Shown piece by piece: positions 27,677 through 37,339 of a stretch of 64,000 nt of DNA; the first letter of the stretch is position 1; every line of letters starts with the position of its first letter. Position numbers and translations under genes: made by a program. The stretch is from Roseovarius sp. TE539. Lineage in GTDB: Bacteria; Pseudomonadota; Alphaproteobacteria; Rhodobacterales; Rhodobacteraceae. The notes below the pieces were generated by a model, which saw only the letters and a program-made list of their open reading frames with translations, was not told the origin of the DNA and made no database searches. The stretch covers positions 62,001 to 126,000 of the forward strand of contig NZ_QNGB01000003.1 of assembly GCF_003298505.1 (NCBI RefSeq), written 5' to 3'.

Positions 27677-28645
27677 TCAGACCTTGATGTTCACGAGGGC
27701 ACGCATCACGAACAGGTTGGCGACAAGAAACGCCCCGACAGCAAGGCAGGCGGGGATGAAGAAGGGGTGCTCCATCGCCTCGTCATAATAATTCGGGTCC
27801 AGCATGTTGATCGCGATCAGCGCGAGCACGGGAAATGCCGACAGGAAGTTGCCTGACCATTTCGCCTCGGCGGTGATCGCCTTGACCCTGCGAAACAGAC
27901 GGAACCGGGCCCGGATCACCCTGGCGAGACCGGCAAGGATCTCGGCCAGGTTGCCGCCCGATTGCTGCTGGATCGTCACAGCCACGGCCAGAAAGCGCAG
28001 GTCCTGCATGTCGAGACGGTTGGACATTTCCTTGAGCGCCTCGCTCATGTCGCGGCCATAGGCGGCTTCGTCGGCGATCATTCCGAATTCGGTCGCCAAC
28101 GGGTCCGCAACCTCGTTGGCGACGATCGATATGGCCGACGAGAACGGATGCCCCACCTTTAGCGAGCGCACCATCAGTTCGATCGCGTCGGGAAGTTGTT
28201 CCTCAAGCAGGGCCGTCCGCTTGCCGGCCTTGATGTTGATCCAAAGGATCACGCCCCCCACGCCCATCCCGACAGAAATCGCCGCGCGCACCGGCACCTC
28301 GGTCTCGGTGCCGATGGACAATGCCACGAAGGCCGCCGAGGCCAGCCCGAACATCAGCAGGACAAGCTGTTGCGGCGTGAAAGCGATCGCGGCCTTCTGC
28401 GCCTTGCTGGCAAGCATGGAATAAAGCGGTATCCGCTGCGATCGCAGATGCTGCTCCATTTCCTTGCGGAGCTTTTCCATCACCTCCTGCCGGGCGGCGC
28501 CCTTTTCCAGCATGTCGAGGCGTCGATTTACCCTGCTGTTGAGGCTGATGGACTTGCCGAAGACCGTCAGGTAGATGCCTTCCACAAGGACCAGCACCCC
28601 GACGAAAATAAGGCCATAGATTATGGGTTCCGGGCTGATTGTCAT
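27677..28645 (-). CDS. tadB: Tad inner-membrane platform protein TadB
   Basis: A 322-residue paralogue of TadC with N-terminal helix (residues about 8-30), a double helix near 90-135, the GspF-type domain (LPDAIELMVRSLKVGHPFSSA, VTIQQQSGGNLAEILAGL) and two C-terminal helices. The start at 28645 (MTISPEP) gives a clean first membrane helix; further upstream the frame has no homology and overlaps tadA. It follows tadA by 5 bases. Confidence 0.95.
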   Translation of the reverse strand: MTISPEPIIYGLIFVGVLVLVEGIYLTVFGKSISLNSRVNRRLDMLEKGAARQEVMEKLRKEMEQHLRSQRIPLYSMLASKAQKAAIAFTPQQLVLLMFGLASAAFVALSIGTETEVPVRAAISVGMGVGGVILWINIKAGKRTALLEEQLPDAIELMVRSLKVGHPFSSAISIVANEVADPLATEFGMIADEAAYGRDMSEALKEMSNRLDMQDLRFLAVAVTIQQQSGGNLAEILAGLARVIRARFRLFRRVKAITAEAKWSGNFLSAFPVLALIAINMLDPNYYDEAMEHPFFIPACLAVGAFLVANLFVMRALVNIKV

Positions 28646-28650
28646 CCCGG

Positions 28651-30102
<1,452 letters not shown>

Positions 30103-30116
30103 GCGTGCCCCTTGTT

Positions 30117-31346
30117 CTACGCGGCCTCGGCATCATTCTTGCCGATTTCATGCAGCGAAGCGGCGAGCTTCGCGATTTCCCTGCGCAGCGGATTTTTCGG
30201 AGCCGATTCTGCCAAGGGCAACCCGTGATCGCCCCCCTGCGCAACCGGCCGCCCGCCATCCGGCAGTTGCAGTTCGATGCCGATTTCGAGGCTCTCCGAC
30301 ATGCGCTTGACCCGTGAGCGTCCGGTCAGGTCGGTGAATTTCGGCGCCCGGTTGAGACAGTATCGCAAACGCTCCAGGGGCAACTCCTCGGCCTTGAGTG
30401 CGCGTTTGAAGCGCAGGGTGTTCTGGGCCGACCGCATGTCCATTTCCAGGGTCACGAAATAGAGCTGTGCGGAGCTGAGGACGGCTTCGGACCACTGGAC
30501 CAGCGTCGAGGGCATATCCACGACCACGTAATCGAAGTGGCGGCGGGCCTGCTCCAGAACCCGGGTGACGTCTTCGGGTGTGATCATGTCGAGGGGCAGC
30601 ATTTCGGGAGGCGCCGTGAGAACCCACAGCTTGTCCTGGAAACTGACGAGGGCCTGTTTGAACACCTCGTCATCCATCGAGTCGATATCCGACCACATCT
30701 CGTAAACCGCTTCGCGGCGGGGCAGGTCGAGGAAGGTCGCCACTGCCCCGTACTGAAGGTCGAGGTCGAGTATGCAGACTTTGGGCGGGTCTTCGGCCGC
30801 CACGCTGACCAGTTCCCAGCCAAGATTGACGGCCAGCGTCGAAGCCCCGGTCCCTCCGGCGAGTCCATGCACGCCCAGAAGAACACCCTCTTCGCCCGAG
30901 GCATCGGGTGCGGCCACGGTGCTGGCCGGGGCCGGCTCGGGTTTCTGCAGGCGTTCGATGGCCGCCTGCAGCTCGTTCTCCGGCAGTGGATAGGGCACGA
31001 ATTCATCCGCGCCCTGGCGCAGCAGCTGATGCAGGGCTGCCGGGCTCACGTCCTCGGCGATAAGGATCACCTTGATTCCGCGACTGCGTGCGAGGGTGAT
31101 TATCTGCCCCAGAAGCGCGATATCAGCCTCGTCGGTTTCGTCGATTGCAAGGGCGACGAACTTGAGGGTGTCGGCCTCTGGCTGGTTGAAGAATGCAAGC
31201 GCCTCGGAGAATCCCAGGTCGCCCCAACTTTCGCCGAGGGCGGCCTCCATGTCTTCGATCAGGAGGTCGAAATTCTGGACATCCCTGCTGATCGTGCAGG
31301 CGATGATCGGACTCGGATCTGCCTGTTGCATGCCATTACTCGCCAT
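30117..31346 (-). CDS. cpaE: Tad pilus localisation protein CpaE/TadZ
   Basis: A 409-residue MinD/ParA-superfamily protein with an N-terminal receiver-like domain (residues about 15-135, lacking an obvious phospho-acceptor pattern) and a C-terminal ATPase-like domain. The P-loop is degenerate, reading GLAGGTGAST rather than KGGxGKT, as found in many TadZ/CpaE proteins; the region DLDLQYGAVATFLDL matches the switch I area. TadZ places the pilus machine at the pole. It begins a new segment after a terminator at 31555-31578 and is followed closely by tadA. Confidence 0.93.
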   Translation of the reverse strand: MASNGMQQADPSPIIACTISRDVQNFDLLIEDMEAALGESWGDLGFSEALAFFNQPEADTLKFVALAIDETDEADIALLGQIITLARSRGIKVILIAEDVSPAALHQLLRQGADEFVPYPLPENELQAAIERLQKPEPAPASTVAAPDASGEEGVLLGVHGLAGGTGASTLAVNLGWELVSVAAEDPPKVCILDLDLQYGAVATFLDLPRREAVYEMWSDIDSMDDEVFKQALVSFQDKLWVLTAPPEMLPLDMITPEDVTRVLEQARRHFDYVVVDMPSTLVQWSEAVLSSAQLYFVTLEMDMRSAQNTLRFKRALKAEELPLERLRYCLNRAPKFTDLTGRSRVKRMSESLEIGIELQLPDGGRPVAQGGDHGLPLAESAPKNPLRREIAKLAASLHEIGKNDAEAA

Positions 31347-31554
31347 CGAACGTCTGTCCTATCCTGTTTGCCCCCTGCGAAGGGCGCCTCAATTCCGTCT
31401 GGGGCCGCAATTTCCTGTCAAATGCGCATTCCCCCGATCGCCGGTCACCTCGACCTCGAGCAAGGGGCTATGGGGCCGGCAGACATCAATGTCGCTGAAA
31501 ATCTGGGCGATATTTAGGCCAAAAGATCGAATTTGTGGGATCACCAGGGACAAA

Positions 31555-31578
31555 GAAAAACCCGCCCTTCCGGGCGGG
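31555..31578 (-). terminator. Intrinsic terminator after the ompA-type gene
   Basis: On the minus strand a perfect 7-bp stem (cccgccc / gggcggg, 4-base loop) is followed by five T residues (31556-31560 in plus coordinates are A). It lies between the OmpA-type lipoprotein gene and cpaE and so splits the Tad locus into an upstream (pilin, secretin) and a downstream (motor) part, or acts as a partial terminator. Confidence 0.85.
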
Positions 31579-31619
31579 CTCAAGGTGGTCCGGTGACTGT
31601 CCGGACTGGGAGAATGGGT

Positions 31620-32285
31620 TTACTCGCCGCCTTCGCCGGTTGTCGCGCCACCGCCGGTGACCATCTTAAGATCCGAATCCGGTTTGGCGCTTTCGATCGT
31701 TTCGCGGTACACGACCTCGGCATAGCGCCCGTCCATGATGACCGGATGCGATTTCAGGAACCCCGAAACCTCGGTGACCGTCCGGCGGTTGCGGCGTTCG
31801 CGCCCCTGGGCAACGATCAGCGGCTGGGTTTCGCCGAATGAGACAACGGCCTCCAGCCGGTTGCGGCTGATTCCCTGCGAGGCGAGATAGGAAACGACCG
31901 CCCGTGCACGGCGCAGCCCGAGCCGTTTGTTATAGGCGGTCGACCCGACGGCATCGGTATGACCGTAGACGCGGAACCGGACTTCGGGGAATTGCTTGAT
32001 CCAGGCTGCCTGTTCGCGCAACGTGTCGCGCGCGCCTGCGTCCAGACGCGCGGAATTGAAGGCAAAGTTCACCGTCGTCATGACCTCGGTCGCGAAGCGA
32101 TTCGAAAGATCGATGGCAAAGACTTTCTCACCACTCATGATCTGGCGATTGTTGGTGTCGGCGGCGCCGAAGCTCCCGCCGTCGAGGATCCCGCCGGCTT
32201 CGGAATAGGAGCGATAGACCTCTCCGGACGGTCCTGCACAGGCGGTTAAAAAAGATACGCCTGCAATCGCAACAAGTTGTCTCAT
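31620..32285 (-). CDS. OmpA-family lipoprotein of the Tad locus
   Basis: A 221-residue outer-membrane lipoprotein with lipobox LTAC (Cys17) and an OmpA-like C-terminal domain (residues about 75-180), including NFAFNSARLDAGARDTLREQ, VYGHTDAVGSTAYNKRLGLR and GRERRNRRTVTEV, the peptidoglycan-binding pattern. Such a gene is common between secretin and cpaE in alphaproteobacterial tad loci, probably fixing the secretin to the wall. The ATG at 32285 gives a good lipoprotein signal; 17 bases separate it from cpaC. Confidence 0.92.
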   Translation of the reverse strand: MRQLVAIAGVSFLTACAGPSGEVYRSYSEAGGILDGGSFGAADTNNRQIMSGEKVFAIDLSNRFATEVMTTVNFAFNSARLDAGARDTLREQAAWIKQFPEVRFRVYGHTDAVGSTAYNKRLGLRRARAVVSYLASQGISRNRLEAVVSFGETQPLIVAQGRERRNRRTVTEVSGFLKSHPVIMDGRYAEVVYRETIESAKPDSDLKMVTGGGATTGEGGE

Positions 32286-32302
32286 GTGCCCCCGCCTCCG
32301 TG

Positions 32303-33721
32303 TCAATCCATCACGTACCCGTAAGAGCCGCTGAAGTCCTGTTTGGCAACCTCGCCGGCCCCGCCCTTTTCGGGGGGCGTCACTTCACGCGCCACACGCC
32401 CGTTGAGGAACAGATCCTTTTCGGACGGCAGACGCACCCGGTCCGTTGGCAGGGCCAGCGCCTCGCCCTGTGTCGGCGTGACAAGATGCGCCGTGACGAT
32501 GATCACCAGTTCCGTCTGGGATCTCTGGAAATCCGCGCTGCGGAAAAGCGCCCCGAGGACGGGTACGTCACCCAGCCAGGGCACCTGCCCGGCGGTGTCG
32601 CGGAAATCGTCCTGAAGCAGCCCGGCGATGGCAAAGCTTTCACCGTCGCGCAGCGCCACCGTTGTCGAGGTGTCGCGGCGGCGGAAGGCATCAATCGAAA
32701 ATCCGCCGGTGGCCGTGATCCCGTTACTGGGATCCAGAGACGAGACGGCCGCGGCCATTTCTAGGTTGATCACCCCGTCGGCCAGCACCCGGGGCACGAA
32801 GTTCATTTCGACACCGAATGGTTTGAACTCGATCGTGATCTGATCATTTTCCTGGGCGACGGGAACGGGATATTCGCCGCCAGCAAGGAATTTGGCCTCC
32901 TGGCCCGAAAGCGCGGTCAGGTTCGGCTGGGCCAGAGTGCGCACGACGCCCTTGCTTTCAAGGGCTTCCAGAAGAATGCCCACCTGGGTGGAGCCGAAAC
33001 CGAAGCCGAAGGAAATCGCCCCTTCGACCCCGCTCTGGGTGCCGGCCAGCGGGTTGTTGATGGTGCTGCCACCGTCAAGAAATGTTCCGGTTTCACTCAG
33101 GACGCCAACTTCGCCGCCCGGCGCGCTGACCCCCACTGAAGAGCTGAGCTGCTTGGAAACGCTCCGCTGCATCTCGGCGAACCGGACCTTGAGCATCACC
33201 TGCTGTTTGCCGGAAACCGTCATCAGGTTCGATACCCGCTCGGGCGCGTAACGCTCGGCAAGATCAAGCGCGCGCTGCATGTCACTGGTGCTTGAAACAC
33301 TTCCGGAAAGGACGATGCCGTCATTCGCGGTCCTGACCTCGATTTTCTCGTTTGGCAGGATCTGCCTCAGCCGTTCCTTGAACTCGGCGATGTCGTTGGT
33401 GACGCGCACCTCGACATTGGTAATCAGCCGCCCGGTTTCGTCCAGCAATGTCAAAGAGGTGCGCCCCGGCGACTTGCCGAGAACGTATATCGTCCGGTCC
33501 GAAAGGGTGAAGAAGTCCGCGATGGCCGGATTGGCGATGTTGATCTCGGAAAAAATCACGTCGCTCTCGACGACAACTGCCCGGTTGACCGGGACGTTCA
33601 GGTCGCGCGAGGTGCTGCTGCGCATGACATGGATCGTTTGGGCCGCGACCGGCCCAGAAGGCGCCCCGGCAGCCAATGACACCCCCAAAAGGGCAGCCGC
33701 GAAAACAGTCAAGATTTTCAT
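32303..33721 (-). CDS. cpaC: Tad outer-membrane secretin RcpA/CpaC
   Basis: A 472-residue outer-membrane secretin through which the Flp pilus passes. Signal peptide (residues 1-26), N-terminal pilus-assembly domain (VNRAVVVESDVIFSEINIANP), a BON/short periplasmic domain, and the T2SS/T3SS secretin domain (about 235-420, with VRTLAQPNLTALSGQEAKFLAG and GEFPVPV-like GEYPVPVAQEN), ending with VPWLGDVPVLGALFRS, the family signature. Length matches the family. Confidence 0.96.
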   Translation of the reverse strand: MKILTVFAAALLGVSLAAGAPSGPVAAQTIHVMRSSTSRDLNVPVNRAVVVESDVIFSEINIANPAIADFFTLSDRTIYVLGKSPGRTSLTLLDETGRLITNVEVRVTNDIAEFKERLRQILPNEKIEVRTANDGIVLSGSVSSTSDMQRALDLAERYAPERVSNLMTVSGKQQVMLKVRFAEMQRSVSKQLSSSVGVSAPGGEVGVLSETGTFLDGGSTINNPLAGTQSGVEGAISFGFGFGSTQVGILLEALESKGVVRTLAQPNLTALSGQEAKFLAGGEYPVPVAQENDQITIEFKPFGVEMNFVPRVLADGVINLEMAAAVSSLDPSNGITATGGFSIDAFRRRDTSTTVALRDGESFAIAGLLQDDFRDTAGQVPWLGDVPVLGALFRSADFQRSQTELVIIVTAHLVTPTQGEALALPTDRVRLPSEKDLFLNGRVAREVTPPEKGGAGEVAKQDFSGSYGYVMD

Positions 33722-33862
33722 GTGACCTGCCTTTTCCGATCACGCCTCAAAAACGGGTCTTTTTGCCCGCTGTTCCCGACACTGTGCGATATTTTCGGAT
33801 TCTTTGCAACTATCAATGGGTTTTCCTGCATTCTTGCAGTGACCGCTCCACGCAGGATCGGC

Positions 33863-33893
33863 AAAAACGCAACGGGCTGCGCAATGCGCAGCC
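33863..33893 (-). terminator. Hairpin plus T-run after cpaB
   Basis: A perfect 8-bp stem (ggctgcgc / gcgcagcc, 3-base loop at 33875-33893) is followed on the minus strand, after 7 bases, by five T residues (33863-33867 in plus coordinates are A). It lies just after the cpaB stop and may reduce read-through into cpaC. Confidence 0.6.
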
Positions 33894-33919
33894 ACGCGCC
33901 GCTACGCTTTCACGGCACA

Positions 33920-34792
33920 TCAATTGGTGCAGGGGATCTGCGTTTCGATCACCTCGGACCCGCGGCGCGTGCGGATCGTGCATACTTCCTTTTTCGGCGC
34001 TTCGGGGGCTTCCGGGGCCGCTTCGGCGATGCCCAGAAGCCGCCGCTGATCGACCTCGACCACCTCCGAGACGCTGGTGTCTCCGACTCCGACCAAAGAC
34101 AGGCTGAGCCGTCCGGTGGCCTGGGCCTGGGCAAGCGCGGCAACCTGTTGCGGGCGGGCCGAAACGGTCACTGTCCGGGCGTCGATGGCGCCGGTGGTGT
34201 TCGTGTCCGAGACCTGATCGACCGCGATCAGTTCCATGCCGCCCTCGATGAGCTTGGTCACTTCTCCAGTGGAATCACCTTCGGTCCGAAGCCGCTCTGA
34301 TCCGACCTTGCCGGTCCAGTAGATATCCACGTAGTCACCGGGCCGCAGGAAGCCCGAAACACCGCTTGACAGATCGACCTTGATCGCGAAGGCGCGCATT
34401 CCGCGCTTGAGCTTTGTCGTGATTCCGGCACTGGCGCCGGGTTCGGTGACCTTTGATGCAAGCAGCACCTCGTTCTCGGCCAGGCTGCGCAGCACGGTGC
34501 GCGGCTTCTCTTCACCCTCGGGCAGAAGAATTTCAACACTCTCGAACGTGCCTTCGGGCAGCGCATCCACCGGGAACTTGACCCGGCGGACATCCTCTTG
34601 GGTGATACGGTCACCATATGCCAGCGGGCGCCCGGCCACGATCACGTCGGTGGTCTTGATCGCCGGAGCGCGTTGCTTGCGTTCCTTTTCAAGCTGGGTC
34701 TGATAGGACTGGATGTAATTCTTTGCCATGTAGACGGCAAAACCGGCCAGGCCGAGCCCCAGAACAAGAACAAGTCCGAATACCAAACGCAT
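33920..34792 (-). CDS. cpaB: Flp pilus assembly protein CpaB/RcpC
   Basis: A 290-residue protein with a single N-terminal membrane anchor (residues about 4-22, VFGLVLVLGLGLAGFAVYM), a SAF/CpaB domain (about 45-110: TTDVIVAGRPLAYGDRITQ) and an RcpC-type domain with GFLRPGDYVDIYWTG. RcpC/CpaB modifies or stabilises the secretin complex in the periplasm. The start at 34792 gives the anchor at the very N-terminus. Two cysteines at the end (EVCTIRT, QIPCTN) could form a disulfide. It lies between the second pilin gene and the secretin gene. Confidence 0.94.
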   Translation of the reverse strand: MRLVFGLVLVLGLGLAGFAVYMAKNYIQSYQTQLEKERKQRAPAIKTTDVIVAGRPLAYGDRITQEDVRRVKFPVDALPEGTFESVEILLPEGEEKPRTVLRSLAENEVLLASKVTEPGASAGITTKLKRGMRAFAIKVDLSSGVSGFLRPGDYVDIYWTGKVGSERLRTEGDSTGEVTKLIEGGMELIAVDQVSDTNTTGAIDARTVTVSARPQQVAALAQAQATGRLSLSLVGVGDTSVSEVVEVDQRRLLGIAEAAPEAPEAPKKEVCTIRTRRGSEVIETQIPCTN

Positions 34793-34879
34793 GTCTATCC
34801 TTTCAGGGTAACGCACCCGTTTCCAAACGCCCGTTGCGGGCGCACCTGTCTGGTATTTCAATGCCAACCGAATGTGGCG

Positions 34880-34913
34880 AAAAAACGGAAACGCGACGGC
34901 CCTTTCCGGGCCG
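34880..34913 (-). terminator. Possible terminator after the second Flp pilin gene
   Basis: A 6-bp stem (cggccc / gggccg, 5-base loop, 34897-34913) is followed on the minus strand after 11 bases by six T residues (34880-34885 are A in plus). The gap between stem and T-run is long, so at best it is a weak or Rho-assisted site. Confidence 0.4.
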
Positions 34914-34928
34914 GACTTGCCATTCGGA

Positions 34929-35108
34929 TCATTGCACCGAGCGTGTGGACAGGTTGCTTTCGACCTTGCCGCCGAGTGCCTCTATACCCGTCAGCGTGGC
35001 GGTGGCACCGCCCGCGGCGAGACCGATCATCGTTGCCGTCAGAACGACCCAGTCCACGGTGACGGCGCCATCTTCATCGGCACCACGAGATTTGAGAAAT
35101 CCGAACAT
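34929..35108 (-). CDS. flp: Flp-type pilin, copy 2 (59 aa)
   Basis: A 59-residue Flp-family prepilin, short enough to be missed by usual cut-offs. It reads MFGFLKSRGADEDGAVTVDW and continues with a hydrophobic helix VVLTATMIGLAAGGATATLTG and a polar end NLSTRSVQ. The E/D-rich leader junction followed by a hydrophobic helix is the Flp pattern, and GAVTVDWVVLTA is identical to the neighbouring pilin. The leader would be processed by the prepilin peptidase at 24701-25195. It lies 185 bases downstream of the other pilin and upstream of cpaB. It lacks the FxxDE...YxLI pattern of classical Flp, as usual in Rhodobacterales. Confidence 0.88.
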   Translation of the reverse strand: MFGFLKSRGADEDGAVTVDWVVLTATMIGLAAGGATATLTGIEALGGKVESNLSTRSVQ

Positions 35109-35233
35109 CTGAAACTGTCTTCCTGTTGCGTCGCATAATTCTAGGCAACGAGCGGAGCGATAGAAAGAGACGGATGATTAAAATGGAGTCCATCCGAGTG
35201 AAGGGCGTCGATTTCAAGTGATCTTGGGTGCGA

Positions 35234-35262
35234 GAGGCCGCAAATCGGGGATTTGCGGCCTC
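35234..35262 (-). terminator. 13-bp perfect hairpin after the first Flp pilin
   Basis: A perfect 13-bp stem (gaggccgcaaatc / gatttgcggcctc) with a 3-base loop lies about 30 bases after the first pilin stop. There is no T-run on the minus strand. It is placed to stop most transcripts or to protect the pilin mRNA 3' end, giving an excess of pilin over the downstream genes. Confidence 0.75.
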
Positions 35263-35293
35263 AGGCAATTCCGTCGCAGGTGGTTGCCTGCTA

Positions 35294-35473
35294 TTAGCGA
35301 ACGGTTTCGTCAGAGACGCCGCTGCTGATGGACGACGCCAGGCCGTCAACGCCGCCTTCGACGGTCGACACGGCTGCAACGCCCAGGCCCACGATGGCTG
35401 CGGTCAGCACAACCCAGTCAACAGTAACGGCGCCGTCTTCGTCATTGCGGAAGTTCTTGATGAAGTTGATCAT
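35294..35473 (-). CDS. flp: Flp-type pilin, copy 1 (59 aa)
   Basis: A 59-residue pilin at the head of the Tad locus: MINFIKNFRNDEDGAVTVDW, then hydrophobic VVLTAAIVGLGVAAVSTVEG and a Ser-rich polar end (LASSISSGVSDETVR). The core DEDGAVTVDWVVLTA is shared with the second pilin, while the C-terminal halves differ, so they are paralogues and possibly major and minor subunits. A strong RBS (tttggaggg) lies before the ATG at 35473. The 5' region upstream is unusually AT-rich for this window, as expected of a strong promoter zone. Confidence 0.93.
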   Translation of the reverse strand: MINFIKNFRNDEDGAVTVDWVVLTAAIVGLGVAAVSTVEGGVDGLASSISSGVSDETVR

Positions 35474-35896
35474 TGTTTGTCCCTCCAAAGGATCAGGTTA
35501 CTCAGGTTACAACCGCTTCACCGTTCATTGAGCCGTACTCTCTGTTTGGCTCGTTGGCGCCGCGGTATGGGGAGATATAGCCAGCGAATTCAGGCGGGAA
35601 TTTGGCGCGAATGGCGCCTTTTTGTTGCGGGTTCATTTTTTTGCAAATGCAATCATTAAGGTACTGAAAAACATTAACAAAAAATTACGCGCCGCGTGAA
35701 TTCGGCTTGAACGGAGTGTCGCGGCAGGCATCCTGGAGGGGTGATTCAGGGTGTTTTCGGCCTGTCACGAGCGACTCGCGCCTTCATGAATCAGGGAAAT
35801 CGGGATGCGCGGTATGGTAGCAAAAGGCGCGCGGAGCCCAGAGAGCCGCGGCAGATCGCGCGGGCACGGCGCGGTTGGTGCGCCGTGCCCTGGTTG
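35474..35896. other. 423-base gap holding the Flp promoter zone
   Basis: No gene seen. About 35630-35695 is clearly AT-rich (for example acattaacaaaaaatta), unlike the surrounding DNA, and lies upstream of the first pilin gene; I infer that the pilin promoter is here, with a TATATC element near 35565-35580 on the minus strand as one possible -10. The end nearest scoB holds a strong hairpin (35862-35890). Confidence 0.5.
35862..35890 (-). terminator. 11-bp hairpin after scoB
   Basis: A perfect 11-bp stem (gggcacggcgc / gcgccgtgccc, 7-base loop) begins 6 bases beyond the scoB stop on the minus strand. No T tract follows, so it may work with Rho; position strongly suggests the 3' end of the scoAB transcript. 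Confidence 0.65.
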
Positions 35897-36523
35897 TCAG
35901 ACGATTGCGGCGTCGGTCGCGGCGCGGAGTTCTTCCTCGGTGACGCCGTCGGCGGTCTCGACTATCCTCAACCCACCCTCGACAACGTCAAGAACGCCCA
36001 GGTTGGTGATGATCCTGTTCACCACGCCGGTCCCGGTTAACGGCAGAGTGCATTCCTTGAGCACCTTCGACTGACCGTGCTTGTTGGTGTGGTCCATCAC
36101 GACGACGACCCGGCGCACCCCGGCAACCAGATCCATCGCGCCGCCCATGCCCTTTACCAGCTTACCGGGGATCATCCAGTTTGCCAGATCACCGTTTCCG
36201 GCCACCTCCATCGCGCCGAGTATCGCCATCGCGATCTTGCCGCCCCGGATCATCCCGAAGCTGGTTGCGCTGTCGAAATAGGATGTGTTGGGCAACTCGG
36301 TTATCGTCTGCTTGCCGGCATTGATGAGATCGGGGTCCAGCTCGTCCTCGGTGGGGAAAGGTCCCATCCCCAACATCCCGTTTTCAGACTGCAGAGTCAC
36401 GTGCACGCCCTCGGGGATGAAGTTCGGCACGAGTGTGGGAATACCGATGCCGAGGTTGACGTAGGTTCCGTCTTCAAGCTCCTGTGCCGCGCGCGCGGCC
36501 ATCTGGTTGCGGTCCCAAGGCAT
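35897..36523 (-). CDS. scoB: 3-oxoacid CoA-transferase subunit B
   Basis: A 208-residue beta subunit of succinyl-CoA:3-oxoacid (or acetoacetate) CoA-transferase. The catalytic glutamate is Glu47 in QSENGMLG, the class I CoA-transferase signature. It transfers CoA from succinyl-CoA to acetoacetate in ketone-body and PHB turnover. The alpha subunit gene is 3 bases upstream, so the two are coupled. Motifs [12 protein letters not shown] and [19 protein letters not shown] are typical. Confidence 0.95.
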   Translation of the reverse strand: MPWDRNQMAARAAQELEDGTYVNLGIGIPTLVPNFIPEGVHVTLQSENGMLGMGPFPTEDELDPDLINAGKQTITELPNTSYFDSATSFGMIRGGKIAMAILGAMEVAGNGDLANWMIPGKLVKGMGGAMDLVAGVRRVVVVMDHTNKHGQSKVLKECTLPLTGTGVVNRIITNLGVLDVVEGGLRIVETADGVTEEELRAATDAAIV

Positions 36524-36526
36524 GGC

Positions 36527-37222
36527 TCAGCCCTCCCTCAAAGTGCGTTTCTCGATACGCTTCTCGTGCTCACCCTGGATCAGGCGGTGCACGTAGATGC
36601 CGGGCAGGTGGATGCAGTCCGGGTCGAGGCTGCCTGTCGGCACGATCTCCTCGACCTCCATCACGCAGGTGCGCCCGCACATCGCCGCCGGCGGGTTGAA
36701 GTTGCGGGCTGTCTTGCGAAAGATGGCGTTCCCGGTCTCGTCGGCCTTCCAGGCCTTCACGATGGAAAGATCGGCAAAAATCCCGCGTTCCAGAATGTAG
36801 GGCTCGCCGTCGAACTCCTTGACCTCCTTGCCCTCGGCGATCTGCGTGCCGTAGCCCGTCTTGGTATAGAAGCCGGGAATGCCCGCCCCGCCAGCGCGCA
36901 TGCGTTCGGCCAGCGTACCCTGCGGGTTGAATTCCAGTTCCAGATCGCCGGAAAGATATTGCTGCATGAACGTGTCATTCTCGCCCACATAGGAAGACAT
37001 CATTTTCCTGACCTGACGGGTCTGGAGCAGGATGCCGATGCCGAAGTCGTCAACCCCGGCATTGTTGGACGCGAAAGTGAGGTTCTTCGTGCCGGCCTCC
37101 TTGATGGCCTGCAACAGCAGTTCGGGAATGCCGCAGAGGCCGAAGCCACCTGCCGCGATCAACATCCCGTCATGCAGCAGACCGTCGAGTGCATCGGTGG
37201 CGTTCGCATATATTTTCTTCAT
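36527..37222 (-). CDS. scoA: 3-oxoacid CoA-transferase subunit A
   Basis: A 231-residue alpha subunit with the CoA-transferase family 1 glycine-rich motif GMLIAAGGFGLCGIPELLL (residues about 19-37) and NFNPPAAMCGRTCVMEVEE. It forms the heterotetramer with the beta subunit encoded immediately after it. ATG at 37222 is preceded by aagggg; an upstream in-frame GTG would add 10 unrelated residues. The nearest upstream gene (topA) is in the same direction but ends 117 bases away, leaving room for a promoter. Confidence 0.95.
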   Translation of the reverse strand: MKKIYANATDALDGLLHDGMLIAAGGFGLCGIPELLLQAIKEAGTKNLTFASNNAGVDDFGIGILLQTRQVRKMMSSYVGENDTFMQQYLSGDLELEFNPQGTLAERMRAGGAGIPGFYTKTGYGTQIAEGKEVKEFDGEPYILERGIFADLSIVKAWKADETGNAIFRKTARNFNPPAAMCGRTCVMEVEEIVPTGSLDPDCIHLPGIYVHRLIQGEHEKRIEKRTLREG

Positions 37223-37339
37223 GGAAAACTCCCCTTGAGAGGTATTCGCCACGGGTATGTGCCGGGGCGGCCCCCAAAGTCAACGCGTGGCCGTGCCTGA
37301 CAACACGGCATAAGGATTTCTACTTAGGTGCCGGCGCCG

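Noticed and set aside
31389-31583. Open frame of 64 codons between cpaE and the OmpA-type gene
   Set aside because: It runs into the terminator hairpin at 31555-31578, has no RBS and no family resemblance.
35656-35678. TTAA and TTAAC half-sites upstream of the pilin genes as a CtrA box
   Set aside because: Spacing is 14 bases instead of 7, so it does not match the CtrA consensus; the AT-rich zone alone explains TTAA.
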